DNA from: Pengzhenrongella frigida
Lineage (GTDB): Bacteria > Actinomycetota > Actinomycetes > Actinomycetales > Cellulomonadaceae
Direction: 5' to 3'
DNA: 64,000 nucleotides
Assembly (NCBI RefSeq): GCF_004168625.1
Contig: NZ_SDWW01000011.1
Span: 1-64,000, forward strand
In this document: positions 1-9,059 of the stretch, piece by piece
Layout: each line of letters begins with the position of its first letter
How positions within the stretch are numbered: the first letter of the stretch is position 1
Program-made: the position numbers and the translations under genes
The notes under the pieces: generated by a model
The model's database searches: none
Seen by the model: only the letters and a program-made list of their open reading frames with translations
Told to the model about the DNA's origin: nothing

Positions 1-186
<186 letters not shown>

Positions 187-268
187 CCACACCCACCCGC
201 TTCAGCCCCACCTGCTTCAGCCCCACTCCGCACCACCACCTCCGACCGATACACGAAGGACACCTGCG

Positions 269-601
269 ATGAGCACCCCCGTACACGCCACAGACGCCAC
301 CTACCGCGCTGAGGTCCTCGAGTCCGACATCCCCGTCATCGTCGACTTCTGGGCGCCCTGGTGCGGCCCGTGCCGCCAGGTCGCCCCGATCCTGGACGAG
401 CTCGCGGTCCAGTACGACGGGAAGATCAAGATCGTCAAGCTCAACACCGACGAGAACCCCCAGGTGACGTCCGACTACGGCATCGTGTCGATCCCGACGA
501 TGCACTTCGTCAAGGGCGGCGAGATCATCTCCACGATCATCGGCGCCCGGCCGAAGCCGGTCCTGGTCGCCGAGATCGAGAAGGCGCTCGCGCTCGTCTG
601 A
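269..601 (+). CDS. trxA: Thioredoxin
   Basis: This 110-residue protein has the classic thioredoxin fold with WAPWCGPC around residues 29-36, so the redox-active CGPC pair is intact. The cis-proline segment VSIPT near residue 74 is also present. It reduces protein disulfides in the cytoplasm and is recycled by the adjacent trxB product. AAGGA at 256-260 lies 8 bases before the ATG. A strong hairpin follows the stop and probably ends the trxB–trxA transcript. Confidence 0.97.
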   Translation: MSTPVHATDATYRAEVLESDIPVIVDFWAPWCGPCRQVAPILDELAVQYDGKIKIVKLNTDENPQVTSDYGIVSIPTMHFVKGGEIISTIIGARPKPVLVAEIEKALALV

Positions 602-624
602 TCGCTGGAGCCATCCGTCAGAGG

Positions 625-662
625 AAGGCCGTCCGCCCCGGACCACCGGGGCTGGCGGCCTT
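625..662 (+). terminator. Hairpin terminator after trxA
   Basis: AAGGCCGTCCGCCCCGG (625-641) pairs with CCGGGGCTGGCGGCCTT (646-662) through a 4-base loop, with one wobble and one mismatch. A pyrimidine-rich TTCTTCT run overlaps and follows the 3' arm. This looks like an intrinsic terminator for trxB–trxA. Confidence 0.75.
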
Positions 663-719
663 CTTCTCGTTCTGGACGAGGTGCGCAGGTAGCGGCGGGC
701 GGCGTGGGAGACTCGGGAC

Positions 720-2096
720 ATGAATCCCGAGACCTCAGGGGCGGGTGCGTTGCCCCCCGTCGGAGCCGCCGCCCCCGAGGTCCCGACGCACGGACCCGGG
801 GCCGACGCCGTGCACGGCACTCGACTCGATCCGTGGCTGCACGCCTACGCCGATCGCGCGCACAGCATGAAGGCCTCGGAGATCCGAGCGCTGTTCGCGG
901 TCGCGAACCGCCCCGAGGTCGTCTCGCTCGCCGGCGGCATGCCGTACCTCGAGGGCCTCCCCCTCGACGCGCTCGGGGAGATGTCCCACCGGGTGCTCGC
1001 CAACCGCGGCACGACGGCACTCCAGTACGGCTCGGCGCAGGGCGATGAGACGCTTCGGGAACAGATCCTCGAGGTCATGGCCCTCGAGGGGATCGAGGCG
1101 CACTCCGACGACGTCGTGGTCACAACCGGTTCGCAACAAGCCCTGGACCTGGTGACGCGGATCTTCATCAACCCCGGCGACGTCGTCGTGGCCGAGGCGC
1201 CCAGCTATGTCGGGGCTCTCGGGGTCTTCCGCGCCCACCAGGCCGACGTCGTGCACGTGCCGCTCGATGCGGCGGGGCTGATCCCGGCCGCGCTGGAGGA
1301 GACCCTCGCCTCCCTCGCCCGGGCGGGCCGCTCGGTCAAGCTGCTGTACACCGTGCCCAACTTCCACAACCCGGCGGGAGTCACTCTGTCCGCCGAGCGG
1401 CGGCCGCAGATCCTCGAGATCGCGCGCCGGTACGGGGTCCTGGTGCTCGAGGACAACCCGTACGGCCTGCTCGGGTTCGAGGGCGACCCCATCCCCGCGA
1501 TGCGCTCGCTCGACACGGACGGCGTGGTCTACCTCGGCTCGTTCTCCAAGACGTTCGCCCCCGGGTACCGCATCGGCTGGGCCGTGGCACCGCACGCGGT
1601 CCGCGAGAAGCTCGTCCTGGCGAGCGAGTCCGCGATCCTGTGCCCGTCGAACGCGTCGCAGCTGGCGATCTCGGCGTACCTGGAGACCTGCGACTGGCGT
1701 GGTCAGATCAAGGCGTTCTGCGAGCTGTACCGCGAACGTCGCGACGCGATGGTGGGGGCGCTGGCCGAACACCTGCCCGACGCCTCCTGGACCGTGCCCG
1801 ACGGCGGCTTCTACACCTGGGTCAAGCTCCCGGCGGGTCTGGACTCCAAGGCGATGCTGCCGCGTGCCGTGACGGCCCGGGTCGCGTACGTCCCCGGCAC
1901 TGCGTTCTACGCGAACGGCGAAGGCAGCGACCACATGCGCCTGTCTTTCTGCTTCCCCTCCCCCGAGCGCATCCGCGAAGGCGTCCGACGTCTCGCGGGC
2001 GTCGTGGCCGGCGAGAGCGAACTCGTCTCCCTGTTCGGGGTCTCCGGGGCGCGCACGCACGACGACGTCCAGCAGCCCGGCCCGAACGTCTCCTGA
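720..2096 (+). CDS. PLP-dependent aminotransferase (fold type I, 2-aminoadipate/MocR-like class)
   Basis: This 458-residue protein resembles stand-alone aminotransferases related to LysN and to the catalytic half of MocR regulators. Visible motifs are VTTGSQQALDLV (phosphate-binding region), PNFHNPAGVT, LEDNPYG (the Asp contacting the PLP ring nitrogen) and SFSKTFAPGYRIGW, which contains the Schiff-base lysine. No N-terminal helix-turn-helix is present; the first ~45 residues are low complexity. The amino-acid substrate cannot be told from the sequence. It runs in the same direction as the ligase-like gene 39 bp downstream, so the two could be co-transcribed. Confidence 0.85.
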   Translation: MNPETSGAGALPPVGAAAPEVPTHGPGADAVHGTRLDPWLHAYADRAHSMKASEIRALFAVANRPEVVSLAGGMPYLEGLPLDALGEMSHRVLANRGTTALQYGSAQGDETLREQILEVMALEGIEAHSDDVVVTTGSQQALDLVTRIFINPGDVVVAEAPSYVGALGVFRAHQADVVHVPLDAAGLIPAALEETLASLARAGRSVKLLYTVPNFHNPAGVTLSAERRPQILEIARRYGVLVLEDNPYGLLGFEGDPIPAMRSLDTDGVVYLGSFSKTFAPGYRIGWAVAPHAVREKLVLASESAILCPSNASQLAISAYLETCDWRGQIKAFCELYRERRDAMVGALAEHLPDASWTVPDGGFYTWVKLPAGLDSKAMLPRAVTARVAYVPGTAFYANGEGSDHMRLSFCFPSPERIREGVRRLAGVVAGESELVSLFGVSGARTHDDVQQPGPNVS

Positions 2097-2135
2097 CGTC
2101 GCCCCGGCATCATCCCCACCAGTGAGGACCCCCCC

Positions 2136-3128
2136 GTGACCGCCGCTAGCCCCTTGCCGCGCGCCGCGCGCACCGCACTGCGCGACCCGAGCGCGTCCCC
2201 GCGCGTCGTGGTCCTCGCGGGAGGCATGTCGCACGAACGCGACGTGTCGCTGCGCTCGGGACGCCGGGTCGCGGAGGCGCTGCGGTCCGCCGGGCTCGAG
2301 GTGAGCCTGCACGACGTCGACGCCGACCTGCTGCCCGCCCTCGCCCAGGGCCGGCCCGACCTCGTGTGGCCGCTGCTGCACGGCGCCACCGGTGAGGACG
2401 GTTCGGTCCGGGACATCCTTGAGCTCGTCGGTGTCCGCTACGTGGGTACCGGTCCGCGCGAGAGCAGGGTGGCCTGGAGCAAGCCGATCGGCAAGACCGT
2501 CGCGGCCCGGGCAGGACTGGCCACGCCCGACTTCGTCACGCTCCCGCAGAGCCTGTTCCGCGAGCTCGGCGCGGGCCGGGTCCTGGAGTCCCTGCTGGCC
2601 CGGTTCGGCCTCCCGCTCGTGGTCAAGCCGTCCCGCGGCGGCTCGGCCCTGGGCGTCACCCTGGTACGCGACGCCGCAGACCTGCCGCGCGCGATGGTCG
2701 ATGCGTTCGCCTACGGGGACACCGCCCTGGTCGAGCAGGCGGTCGAAGGCCGCGAGCTGGCCGTGAGCGTCATCGAGGACGCCGACGGCCTGCACGCCCT
2801 GCCCGCCGTCGAGATCGTCACCGACGGTCCCTACGACTACGACGCGCGGTACAACCCGGGACGGACCGAGTACTTCACTCCCGCCCGCCTGTCCCGGACC
2901 GAGGCCGACGCCGTCTCGGCCGCTGCACTCGCCGCGCACCGCGCGCTGGGCCTACGGCACCTCTCGCGCACCGACCTCATCCTGGATAACGCCGGGGTCC
3001 CGCAGTTCCTCGAGGTCAACGTGGCGCCAGGGATGACGGAGACCTCGCTGTTCCCCCAGGCTGCCGTCGCGGGCGGACGCGACCTGCCTGAGCTCTACCG
3101 GTCGATCGTCATGGCCGCGCTCGCCTGA
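2136..3128 (+). CDS. D-alanine–D-alanine ligase family protein (ATP-grasp)
   Basis: The 330-residue product has the ATP-grasp layout of D-Ala-D-Ala ligases: N-terminal VVLAGGMSHERDVSLRSG, the central LVVKPSRGGSALGV segment, the EYFTPARLS omega-loop region, and a C-terminal FLEVNVAPGMTETSLFP metal-binding motif. Such enzymes join two D-alanines for peptidoglycan precursors. Copies next to parB are common in Actinomycetota and may not be the main housekeeping ligase, so no symbol is given. The start is GTG at 2136. It converges on parB. Confidence 0.85.
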   Translation: MTAASPLPRAARTALRDPSASPRVVVLAGGMSHERDVSLRSGRRVAEALRSAGLEVSLHDVDADLLPALAQGRPDLVWPLLHGATGEDGSVRDILELVGVRYVGTGPRESRVAWSKPIGKTVAARAGLATPDFVTLPQSLFRELGAGRVLESLLARFGLPLVVKPSRGGSALGVTLVRDAADLPRAMVDAFAYGDTALVEQAVEGRELAVSVIEDADGLHALPAVEIVTDGPYDYDARYNPGRTEYFTPARLSRTEADAVSAAALAAHRALGLRHLSRTDLILDNAGVPQFLEVNVAPGMTETSLFPQAAVAGGRDLPELYRSIVMAALA

Positions 3129-3254
3129 CGGCCCCGCCGCTGGACCGTCTCACCGCCGACCGCCCCGCCCCGCGCGGCATGGCGTGGCATCGCACCACAC
3201 GGACCCCGCTCCGCGCGAGGTCGGGCTGCTCCGGGGGTGAACCGCGCGGGCTGC

Positions 3255-4328
3255 CTACTCCTTGAGGAGACCGGGGTCTGTCGGGGAAAGGGTCTCGAGG
3301 ATCCGATTGAGGTCTTGCACCGAGGCGAACTCGACCGTGAGCCGTCCCTTGCTCTTGCCGAGGTTGATCTTGACGCGCGTCTCGAACCGGTCGGACAACC
3401 GCGCCGCCAGGCTGTCCAGGGCGTAGTTCCGGTCGCCGGCGCGCGGGCGCCGAACGGCGACCGGTCGCTCCTCGTCCCCACCGAGCGAGACGATCTCCTC
3501 GGTCGCGCGCACCGAGAGGCCCTCGGCCACGATCCGCTGCGCGAGGCGCTCGATCGCCGCACCGTCGGACAGCCCGAGCAGCGCGCGCGCATGCCCGGCG
3601 GACAGCACCCCGGCCGCGAGACGGCGCTGCACCAGGGGCGGGAGCCGCAAGAGCCGCAGCGTGTTGGAGATCTGCGGGCGTGACCGGGAGATCCGGGCGG
3701 CGAGCTCGTCGTGCGTGCAGCCGAAGTCGTCGAGCAGCTGCCGGTAGGCGGCGGCTTCCTCGAGCGGGTTGAGCTGCGCGCGGTGGAGGTTCTCGAGCAG
3801 CGCGTCCCTGAGCAGGTCGGCGTCGTCGGTCTCGCGGATGATCGCCGGGACCGTTGCCAGCCCGGCCTGCTGGGTCGCCCGCCAGCGCCGCTCCCCCATG
3901 ATCAGCTCGTACGTCGTGCCGTCGTCGCCGGCGACCGGACGCACCACGATCGGCTGGAGCACGCCGATCTCCCGGATCGACTCGACCAGCTCGAACATCG
4001 CGTCCTCGTCGAACGCGGTGCGCGGCTGGCGCGAGTTCGGTCGGATGGACTCGACCGGCAGCTCGGCGAACCGCGCGCCCGGGACGGGCAGGAGCTCGTG
4101 TGAGGCGTCCTGCGGCGCGGAGGCCTGCTCGGGGACGCTGAGCACGGCGATCGAACCCGGTTCGACCGAACCCGGTGCCGTCGCCTCCGTGGCTGCCTCC
4201 GTGCCCCGGCCGCCGGTCGCGGGGACGGCATCGTGCGGGAAGAAGACGTCCACCGGACGGTAGGAGTCGGTACCGGTGGGGATCAGGGCGCCCAGTCCCC
4301 GACCCAGCCCACGTCGCTTCTCGCTCAT
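3255..4328 (-). CDS. parB: Chromosome-partitioning protein ParB
   Basis: This 357-residue protein begins [17 protein letters not shown], the usual ParB N-terminus. The CTP-binding ParB/Srx core includes NSRQPR and GERRWRA. The helix-turn-helix region ([15 protein letters not shown]) binds parS, and the C-terminal part dimerises. ParB loads onto the four parS sites seen here and slides to organise the origin domain. Its ATG overlaps the parA stop as ATGA, with GGAGGAG just upstream, indicating translational coupling. Confidence 0.97.
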   Translation of the reverse strand: MSEKRRGLGRGLGALIPTGTDSYRPVDVFFPHDAVPATGGRGTEAATEATAPGSVEPGSIAVLSVPEQASAPQDASHELLPVPGARFAELPVESIRPNSRQPRTAFDEDAMFELVESIREIGVLQPIVVRPVAGDDGTTYELIMGERRWRATQQAGLATVPAIIRETDDADLLRDALLENLHRAQLNPLEEAAAYRQLLDDFGCTHDELAARISRSRPQISNTLRLLRLPPLVQRRLAAGVLSAGHARALLGLSDGAAIERLAQRIVAEGLSVRATEEIVSLGGDEERPVAVRRPRAGDRNYALDSLAARLSDRFETRVKINLGKSKGRLTVEFASVQDLNRILETLSPTDPGLLKE

Positions 4329-5404
4329 CTGTGCTCCTCCGTGCTTGTCATGCCATCGGGGTGGATCGGCGCGCCGGCGTGCCCGTCCACTGTCTGTGTC
4401 GAGTCCACTGTCCGAGTCGAGTCGACCGTCTGAGGCGAGCCCGCGACCTGCGTCGCGTGCAGGTCCGCGTCACGCTGTGTGATCTCGCGGGCAGCCTCGA
4501 GGTACGCCAGTGCGCCACTGGAACCGGGATCGTGCGTCATCACGGTCTGCCCGAAGCTGGGCGCCTCGGAGACCCGGACCGAACGGGGCACCGTCGTGCG
4601 CAGCGTCTTGTCCGGGAAGTGCGTCCGTACCTCGCTGACCACCTGTTGAGCAAGGTTCGTGCGCGCGTCGAACATCGTCAACAAGATGGTCGAGACGTAG
4701 AGATCGGGGTTCAGGTGCGACCTGATCAGCTCGATCGTCTTGAGTAGTTGGCTGAGTCCCTCGAGCGCGTAGTACTCGCACTGGATGGGGATCAGCACCT
4801 CCCGGGCCACCACGAACGCGTTCACGGTCAGGAGGCCGAGGCTGGGAGGGCAGTCGACGAAGACGTAGTCGATGCGTTCGAGTCCTTGCGCGACCCGATC
4901 GGCCAGGTACGTGTCGAGGGCCTGGCGGAGTCGTGTTTCACGTGAAACAAGAGAGACGAGCTCGATCTCGGCACCGGACAGGTCGATCGTGGCGGGCACG
5001 CACCACAGGCGGGGGATATCTGGGCACTGCACGACGGCGCCGGCGAGCGGAGCACCGTCGACCAGGACCTCGTAGATCGACGGCGTCCCGGAGCGGTGGT
5101 CGACCCCGAGTGCGGTCGACGCGTTTCCTTGCGGGTCGTTGTCGATGACCAGGACGTTGAGTCCAGACTGCGCGAGCGCTGCGGCCAGGTTCACGGCCGT
5201 GGTCGTCTTGCCGACCCCACCCTTCTGGTTCGCGACCGTCAAGATTCGGGTCGACGCCGGTCGCGGGAAGCGTCGCCCGCGGAGCTCGATGCGCCGTCGG
5301 GCATCCAGGGACAGCTGCGCGAGCAGCGGCGAGTCCGAATCGCTCACGGCGGGCAGGCTGCTCACGAGCGCAGCGCGCCGCTGATCGTCGGCCTCGTCCG
5401 TCAT
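4325..5404 (-). CDS. parA: Chromosome-partitioning ATPase ParA
   Basis: This MinD/ParA-type ATPase has the deviant Walker [10 protein letters not shown] in [30 protein letters not shown], and [15 protein letters not shown]. It moves ParB–parS complexes after replication. The open frame extends to 5668, but the ATG at 5404 has AAGGGAG directly upstream and gives 359 residues; longer starts would run into rsmG. The coding sequence contains a perfect parS site at 4934-4949. The C-terminal tail has a repeated TVDST motif not usual for the family. Confidence 0.95.
   Translation of the reverse strand: MTDEADDQRRAALVSSLPAVSDSDSPLLAQLSLDARRRIELRGRRFPRPASTRILTVANQKGGVGKTTTAVNLAAALAQSGLNVLVIDNDPQGNASTALGVDHRSGTPSIYEVLVDGAPLAGAVVQCPDIPRLWCVPATIDLSGAEIELVSLVSRETRLRQALDTYLADRVAQGLERIDYVFVDCPPSLGLLTVNAFVVAREVLIPIQCEYYALEGLSQLLKTIELIRSHLNPDLYVSTILLTMFDARTNLAQQVVSEVRTHFPDKTLRTTVPRSVRVSEAPSFGQTVMTHDPGSSGALAYLEAAREITQRDADLHATQVAGSPQTVDSTRTVDSTQTVDGHAGAPIHPDGMTSTEEHR
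4934..4949. other. parS site inside parA
   Basis: TGTTTCACGTGAAACA is a perfect 16-bp palindrome and matches the bacterial ParB-binding consensus exactly. It lies within the parA coding sequence (encoding part of LVSRETRL), so ParB could spread over its own operon. Confidence 0.93.
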
Positions 5405-5561
5405 GTAGCTCCCTTGGCGCAATAGCCTTCTCGTCATTGCGGCGTCGAGGATCGGCTTGCGCGTCCCGCCCGGACCGCCCCTGACGAGCAACTCGTCGTT
5501 CTGTGTCACGCGAACCCCGGTACCTCTCCCACACCCGTCGACGGGACGTGCTGTGTCGTGA

Positions 5562-6428
5562 TCACGCCTTCGACTTCGACGAACCACGCACAGTCTCTCG
5601 CACGACCCGGACAACGGTCGTACTCTCCACGCCGTCAATCGTGCGCGCTTCGAGAATTTCGGGAACACCTGCGCCCATCTTCTTCAGCGCACCACGAGCC
5701 TTGGCGACCTCGACGGCAGCCTGGCGGCCCTTCAGGGCGACCAGGACTCCCCCCTTGACCAGCAGCGGCATCGTCATCCGCCCGAGCCGATCCATCGGCG
5801 CGACCGCCCGGGCAGTGACCGCATCGACGAGAAGTTCGCCGTGCATCTCCTCCGCGCGGCCACGCCGGACGGAAGCGTTGGTGAGTCCGAGCTGCTCGAT
5901 GACCTCAGTCAGCCACTCACACCGGCGCTCCATCGGGTCGAGGAGGATGACCTCCACGTCCGGCAGCATGGCCGCCAGGACGACGCCGGGCAGGCCCGCG
6001 CCCGAGCCGACGTCGATCAGCCGGCCGCTGGTGGGCAGAAATGCCGCGACTGCGGCGGAGTTCAGCAGGTGGCGCTCCCACAGCCGGCTGACCTCGTGCG
6101 GACCGATCAGGCCACGCAGGACTCCCTGCGAGGTGAGCAGTTCATGGAACCGCGCGAGGACCGGGTACGCGTCGCCAAGAAACTCGACGACTCGCGCATC
6201 GTCCACCAGCGGGTCGGGCAGCGGAGGCTCGACCGGTCCCCCAGCAGGCTGGGCGTCGGCAGATCGAGCAGCAGCCGACCGTGCATCGACGGGCTCGGCG
6301 TCGACGGGCTCAGCGGCATCAGGCACCGCGGCAACGGGCTGAGCGCCGGCCGGCTCGGCGCCAGCCGGGTCGTCCTGTGCCAGGGTCCCGGCCGACTCCT
6401 TGGCGTTGGGGTCAGAGATGTTCTCCAC
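5562..6428 (-). CDS. rsmG: 16S rRNA (guanine-527-N7) methyltransferase RsmG
   Basis: The methyltransferase core shows HLLNSAAVAAFLP, the SAM-binding LIDVGSGAGLPGVVLA, VILLDPMERRCEWL and a C-terminal LVALKGR. RsmG methylates G527 of 16S rRNA. I place the start at GTG 6428 because AAGGAG sits 6 bases upstream; in-frame ATGs at 6443 and 6452 lack a comparable site. About 65 Ala/Pro/Asp-rich residues precede the enzyme fold, an unusually long low-complexity extension. It is upstream of parA on the same strand. Confidence 0.93.
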   Translation of the reverse strand: MENISDPNAKESAGTLAQDDPAGAEPAGAQPVAAVPDAAEPVDAEPVDARSAAARSADAQPAGGPVEPPLPDPLVDDARVVEFLGDAYPVLARFHELLTSQGVLRGLIGPHEVSRLWERHLLNSAAVAAFLPTSGRLIDVGSGAGLPGVVLAAMLPDVEVILLDPMERRCEWLTEVIEQLGLTNASVRRGRAEEMHGELLVDAVTARAVAPMDRLGRMTMPLLVKGGVLVALKGRQAAVEVAKARGALKKMGAGVPEILEARTIDGVESTTVVRVVRETVRGSSKSKA

Positions 6429-6513
6429 GTGGTGCTCCTTCATGCTGCACATCGCTAGTCAGGTCGATCGTTCATCAGTTCAGTTCGTGGGTGCCGACCG
6501 GTCACGCCGCACC

Positions 6514-6529
6514 GGTTTCACGTGAAACA
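6514..6529. other. parS site
   Basis: GGTTTCACGTGAAACA contains the complete 14-bp palindromic core GTTTCACGTGAAAC of ParB-binding sites. It is 9 bp from the next parS. Confidence 0.93.
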
Positions 6530-6538
6530 CCAAGGCAC

Positions 6539-6554
6539 TGTTCCACGTGAAACA
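6539..6554. other. parS site
   Basis: TGTTCCACGTGAAACA matches the consensus TGTTNCACGTGAAACA, with C at the variable position. It is paired with the site at 6514-6529. Confidence 0.92.
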
Positions 6555-6702
6555 CCGACGTCCACGCCAGTGAAGCGTCCCGGCGTCTCGCGGAGATCCC
6601 TCGTCCACAGTCCGGGGCGGCCAGCGTCGATGGGCGCGGGCGGCCCCGCCTGGCGCGATAGGCCTCCGGGACGACGGATCTGGCTGATTTCGGCTTCCCC
6701 TG

Positions 6703-6771
6703 GATCGATCCTCCGGGAAATCCGTTGCCGGCGGATTCCCGGATTCCCGGCCGATCACAGGAGGATCGATC
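6703..6771. repeat. Nested inverted repeat in the parS region
   Basis: GATCGATCCTCC (6703-6714) is repeated inverted as GGAGGATCGATC (6760-6771), a perfect 12-bp match 45 bp apart. Inside it GGGAAATCCG faces CGGATTCCC, forming a second near-perfect stem. GGATTCCC is also repeated in tandem. The arrangement could be a structured RNA or a protein-binding site; its function is unknown. Confidence 0.6.
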
Positions 6772-7022
6772 GAAAATCCGGCCACTTTCGACCCTCTGAG
6801 GACGTTCGGCTCGCCGGGCGCCGGCGTTCCTACTCAGGTGCCCGCTTGTCATGCGACCGGTCCTGGTGAGCTCCAGACCGCACCGGCTGTCGTCAAACCA
6901 CGACCAGGTCTCGATCCATCCCACGTCTTCCCTACCGACGACTCCCCCGACACCGCCGGCACGCCGGCCAACCGAATCGGCGAGCCGACGCACACCTACC
7001 GAGCTCCGGGTCGGTGGTCGGG

Positions 7023-7038
7023 TGTTTCACGTGAAACA
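7023..7038. other. parS site
   Basis: TGTTTCACGTGAAACA is a perfect parS. Symmetry extends beyond the core on both sides (GGG before, CCC after). Confidence 0.94.
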
Positions 7039-7096
7039 CCCGACCGTCGAAGCCCCGACCGTCGAAGCCCCGACCATCGAGACTGCGCCGCCGGGA

Positions 7097-7612
7097 TCAG
7101 GCCGGGCGGACCACCACGTGGCGAGCGGGCTCGACACCGTCGGAGTCGCTCACCAGACCGGCAGCGGCGACGGCGTCGTGCACGACCTTGCGCTCGAACG
7201 GGTTCATCGGCTCGAGGGCCAAAGGCTCGCCGCTGGTACGAACGGTCTCGATCGCAACCTCGGCGACCTTGACCAGCTCGACGCGCCGTCCCGCCCGGTA
7301 GCCGGCGACGTCGAGCATCAGCCGGCTCCGGTCGCCGGTCTTGGCCTGGACCGCAAGCCTTGTCAGCTCCTGGAGTGCGTCGAGAACCTCGCCCTCCGGA
7401 CCGGCCAACCGGCGCAGCGAACGCAGCGCGCCCTCTTCGCCCAGGATCTCCACGGCCGCACGGCCGTGGTCGACGTCGATCTCGATGTCGCCATCGAGGT
7501 CGGCGATGTCGAGCAGTTCCTCGAGGTAGTCGGCGGCGATCTCGCCCTCTTCCTCAAGACGCTTCGTCGACGTCACCTCGGCCGGAATCTCCCGGTCAGC
7601 GGATGTGGTCAT
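7097..7612 (-). CDS. jag: Jag/KhpB family RNA-binding protein (KH–R3H)
   Basis: This 171-residue protein has an acidic N-terminus, a KH-like region (DGDIEIDVDHGRAAVEILGEEGALRSL) and a C-terminal R3H region with EPMNPFERKVVHDAVA. Jag/KhpB proteins bind small and messenger RNAs and are linked to cell elongation. It lacks the long Jag_N domain of firmicutes, as in other Actinomycetota. AGGAG precedes the ATG. It lies directly downstream of yidC, the conserved order. Confidence 0.9.
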   Translation of the reverse strand: MTTSADREIPAEVTSTKRLEEEGEIAADYLEELLDIADLDGDIEIDVDHGRAAVEILGEEGALRSLRRLAGPEGEVLDALQELTRLAVQAKTGDRSRLMLDVAGYRAGRRVELVKVAEVAIETVRTSGEPLALEPMNPFERKVVHDAVAAAGLVSDSDGVEPARHVVVRPA

Positions 7613-7657
7613 CAGGGCTCCTCGTGAACACCAGTGGTGCCGGCAAACCGGCAGCGG

Positions 7658-9004
7658 TCACTTCTTCGGCTTCGTGGATGCCGACGGCGGGGCGTCGTCG
7701 CCCGGCTTGGTCGCTGCATCGGGTCGCGCGGCACGCTTCTTCGCCGTGCCCGCCGGGGTCGATCCCGTCTTGGGAGTCCCGGTCTTCGGGGCGCCCGTCC
7801 GCGGAGCGCCGGTCTTGGGCGCTCCGGCCCGCGGAGCTCCGGTCCGCGGAGCACCAGTACGCGGCGTGCCCGCCTTCGCTGTTCCGGTACGCGGCGAGGT
7901 GGCGGACTTCGCGGTCCGAGGAGCACCCGGCGCCCTCGTCCCGGCGGCGCGCGGTGCAGCAGCGGAGCCGGCATCTGTGTCGTCGTCGGCGACCGTGGCG
8001 TCGGAGGTCGAGTCGCTCGTCGTGTCGGCGCTGTCTGAGAGCGCCGGCTTGGGCCGGGCGCGCGCCTTGCGAACGGGCTGAACCCGCTGCCCCTTCGGGG
8101 TGCCCTCGATGACCGCGGTGCTGCCACCGGACTCACCCTCGGGTGGGCTCACGATCCCCTTGCGCGCCTGGCGCGCCTTCATCGCCTTTTCTGCCTGGGA
8201 GCCCGGCGCAGGCATCCGTCGGATCGTGTAGAACTGCTGGCCCATCGACCAGATGTTCGTGGTGGTCCAGTACAGGAGCACACCGATCGGGAAGTTGACA
8301 CCCGAGAAGGCGAAGACGAGCGGCAGCACGTAGAGCAGCACCTTCTGCTGCTGGGCCATCGGGCCCTCGAGCGCCGCCGGCGGCATGTTCTTCATGGTCA
8401 GCTGGCGCTGGGTGAGGAACGTCGTGGCCGACATCGCCAGGATCAGCACGACCGTGACGACCCGCGTCGCCATCGGGTCGGCCGACGCGGCCGCCGTCAT
8501 GAAGGTCGACGAGAGCGGCGCTCCGAAGATGGTCGACTGCTCGGCCTGCGCGGCGACGGTCGCATCGATCGGGCCGATCGCGTCCTGCGCCCCGCGAGCG
8601 ATCTCGTCGAGGGAGTTGAGCACCCGGAAGAGGGCGAAGAAGATCGGAGACTGGGCGAGGATCGGCAGGCAGGAAGAGAACGGGTTCGTCCCGTGCTTCT
8701 TGTACAGCGCCATCGTCTCGCGGCTCATCGCCTCACGTGAGGCCGGGTCGCTCTTGCCCTTGTACTTCTTCTGGATCGCCTGCATCTCGGGCGCGAGCAT
8801 CTGCATGCCGCGCGAGGCCCTGATCTGCTTGAAGAACAGCGGGATCAAGAGGATGCGCATCACGATCACGAGGACGACGATCGACATCCCCCACGCGAGC
8901 CCGGAGGCCGGGTTCAGCCCGATCCAGGTGAGGCCCTGGTGCGCGAGATACATGATCCACGCGACCACCCACTCGATCGGGTAGAGGATCTTGAAGAAGT
9001 CCAT
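7658..9004 (-). CDS. yidC: Membrane protein insertase YidC
   Basis: The first ~300 residues are the Oxa1/YidC/Alb3 insertase: an N-terminal membrane segment, a cytoplasmic loop (QIRASRGMQMLAPEMQAIQKKY), the hydrophobic PIFFALFRVLN segment and later FPIGVLLYWTTTNIWSMGQQ. It inserts small membrane proteins with or without SecYEG. The remaining ~150 residues are a basic, Ala/Pro/Thr/Gly-rich tail with repeats of the form GAPRTGAPKTG, probably an RNA- or ribosome-facing cytoplasmic tail. GAGGGA precedes the ATG. It lies in the rpmH–rnpA–yidD–yidC–jag run. Confidence 0.95.
   Translation of the reverse strand: MDFFKILYPIEWVVAWIMYLAHQGLTWIGLNPASGLAWGMSIVVLVIVMRILLIPLFFKQIRASRGMQMLAPEMQAIQKKYKGKSDPASREAMSRETMALYKKHGTNPFSSCLPILAQSPIFFALFRVLNSLDEIARGAQDAIGPIDATVAAQAEQSTIFGAPLSSTFMTAAASADPMATRVVTVVLILAMSATTFLTQRQLTMKNMPPAALEGPMAQQQKVLLYVLPLVFAFSGVNFPIGVLLYWTTTNIWSMGQQFYTIRRMPAPGSQAEKAMKARQARKGIVSPPEGESGGSTAVIEGTPKGQRVQPVRKARARPKPALSDSADTTSDSTSDATVADDDTDAGSAAAPRAAGTRAPGAPRTAKSATSPRTGTAKAGTPRTGAPRTGAPRAGAPKTGAPRTGAPKTGTPKTGSTPAGTAKKRAARPDAATKPGDDAPPSASTKPKK
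7760..7890 (-). repeat. In-frame repeats encoding the YidC tail
   Basis: This stretch is built from degenerate short units encoding alternating [TK]G[AT]P[RK], for example TGAPRTGAPRAGAPKTG. It is coding repeat DNA, prone to slippage, so its length may vary between strains. Confidence 0.7.
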
Positions 9005-9059
9005 CGAAGCTGTCCCTCACGTCGGTCAAAAAATCCTGGCGCCCACTGCGGGCTCGAGC

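Larger units (their letters stand above)
6429..7096. other. Non-coding parS region between jag and rsmG
   Basis: Roughly 670 bp without a credible gene separates jag from rsmG, which are often adjacent in related genomes. It holds three parS sites and a nested inverted repeat at 6703-6771. Directly after the third parS, a 15-base unit CGACCGTCGAAGCCC starting at 7041 occurs twice and is followed by a third, partial copy. Open frames here have no recognisable protein character. Confidence 0.7.

Noticed and set aside
735-2939. A 734-codon open frame on the minus strand
   Set aside because: It is antisense to the aminotransferase and the ligase-like gene, both of which have catalytic motifs in their own frames.
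6502-6993. A 163-codon minus-strand ORF in the parS region
   Set aside because: It reads through two parS sites and the inverted repeat, has no recognisable domain and no ribosome-binding site.
7760-7890. Regularly repeated sequence that might be mistaken for a CRISPR array
   Set aside because: The repeats are short, degenerate, without unique spacers, and in frame with yidC; they encode the protein tail.
8726-8738. CCTCACGTGAGG in yidC as another parS
   Set aside because: Only the central CACGTG and one base each side agree with parS; the flanking GTTT/AAAC is missing.
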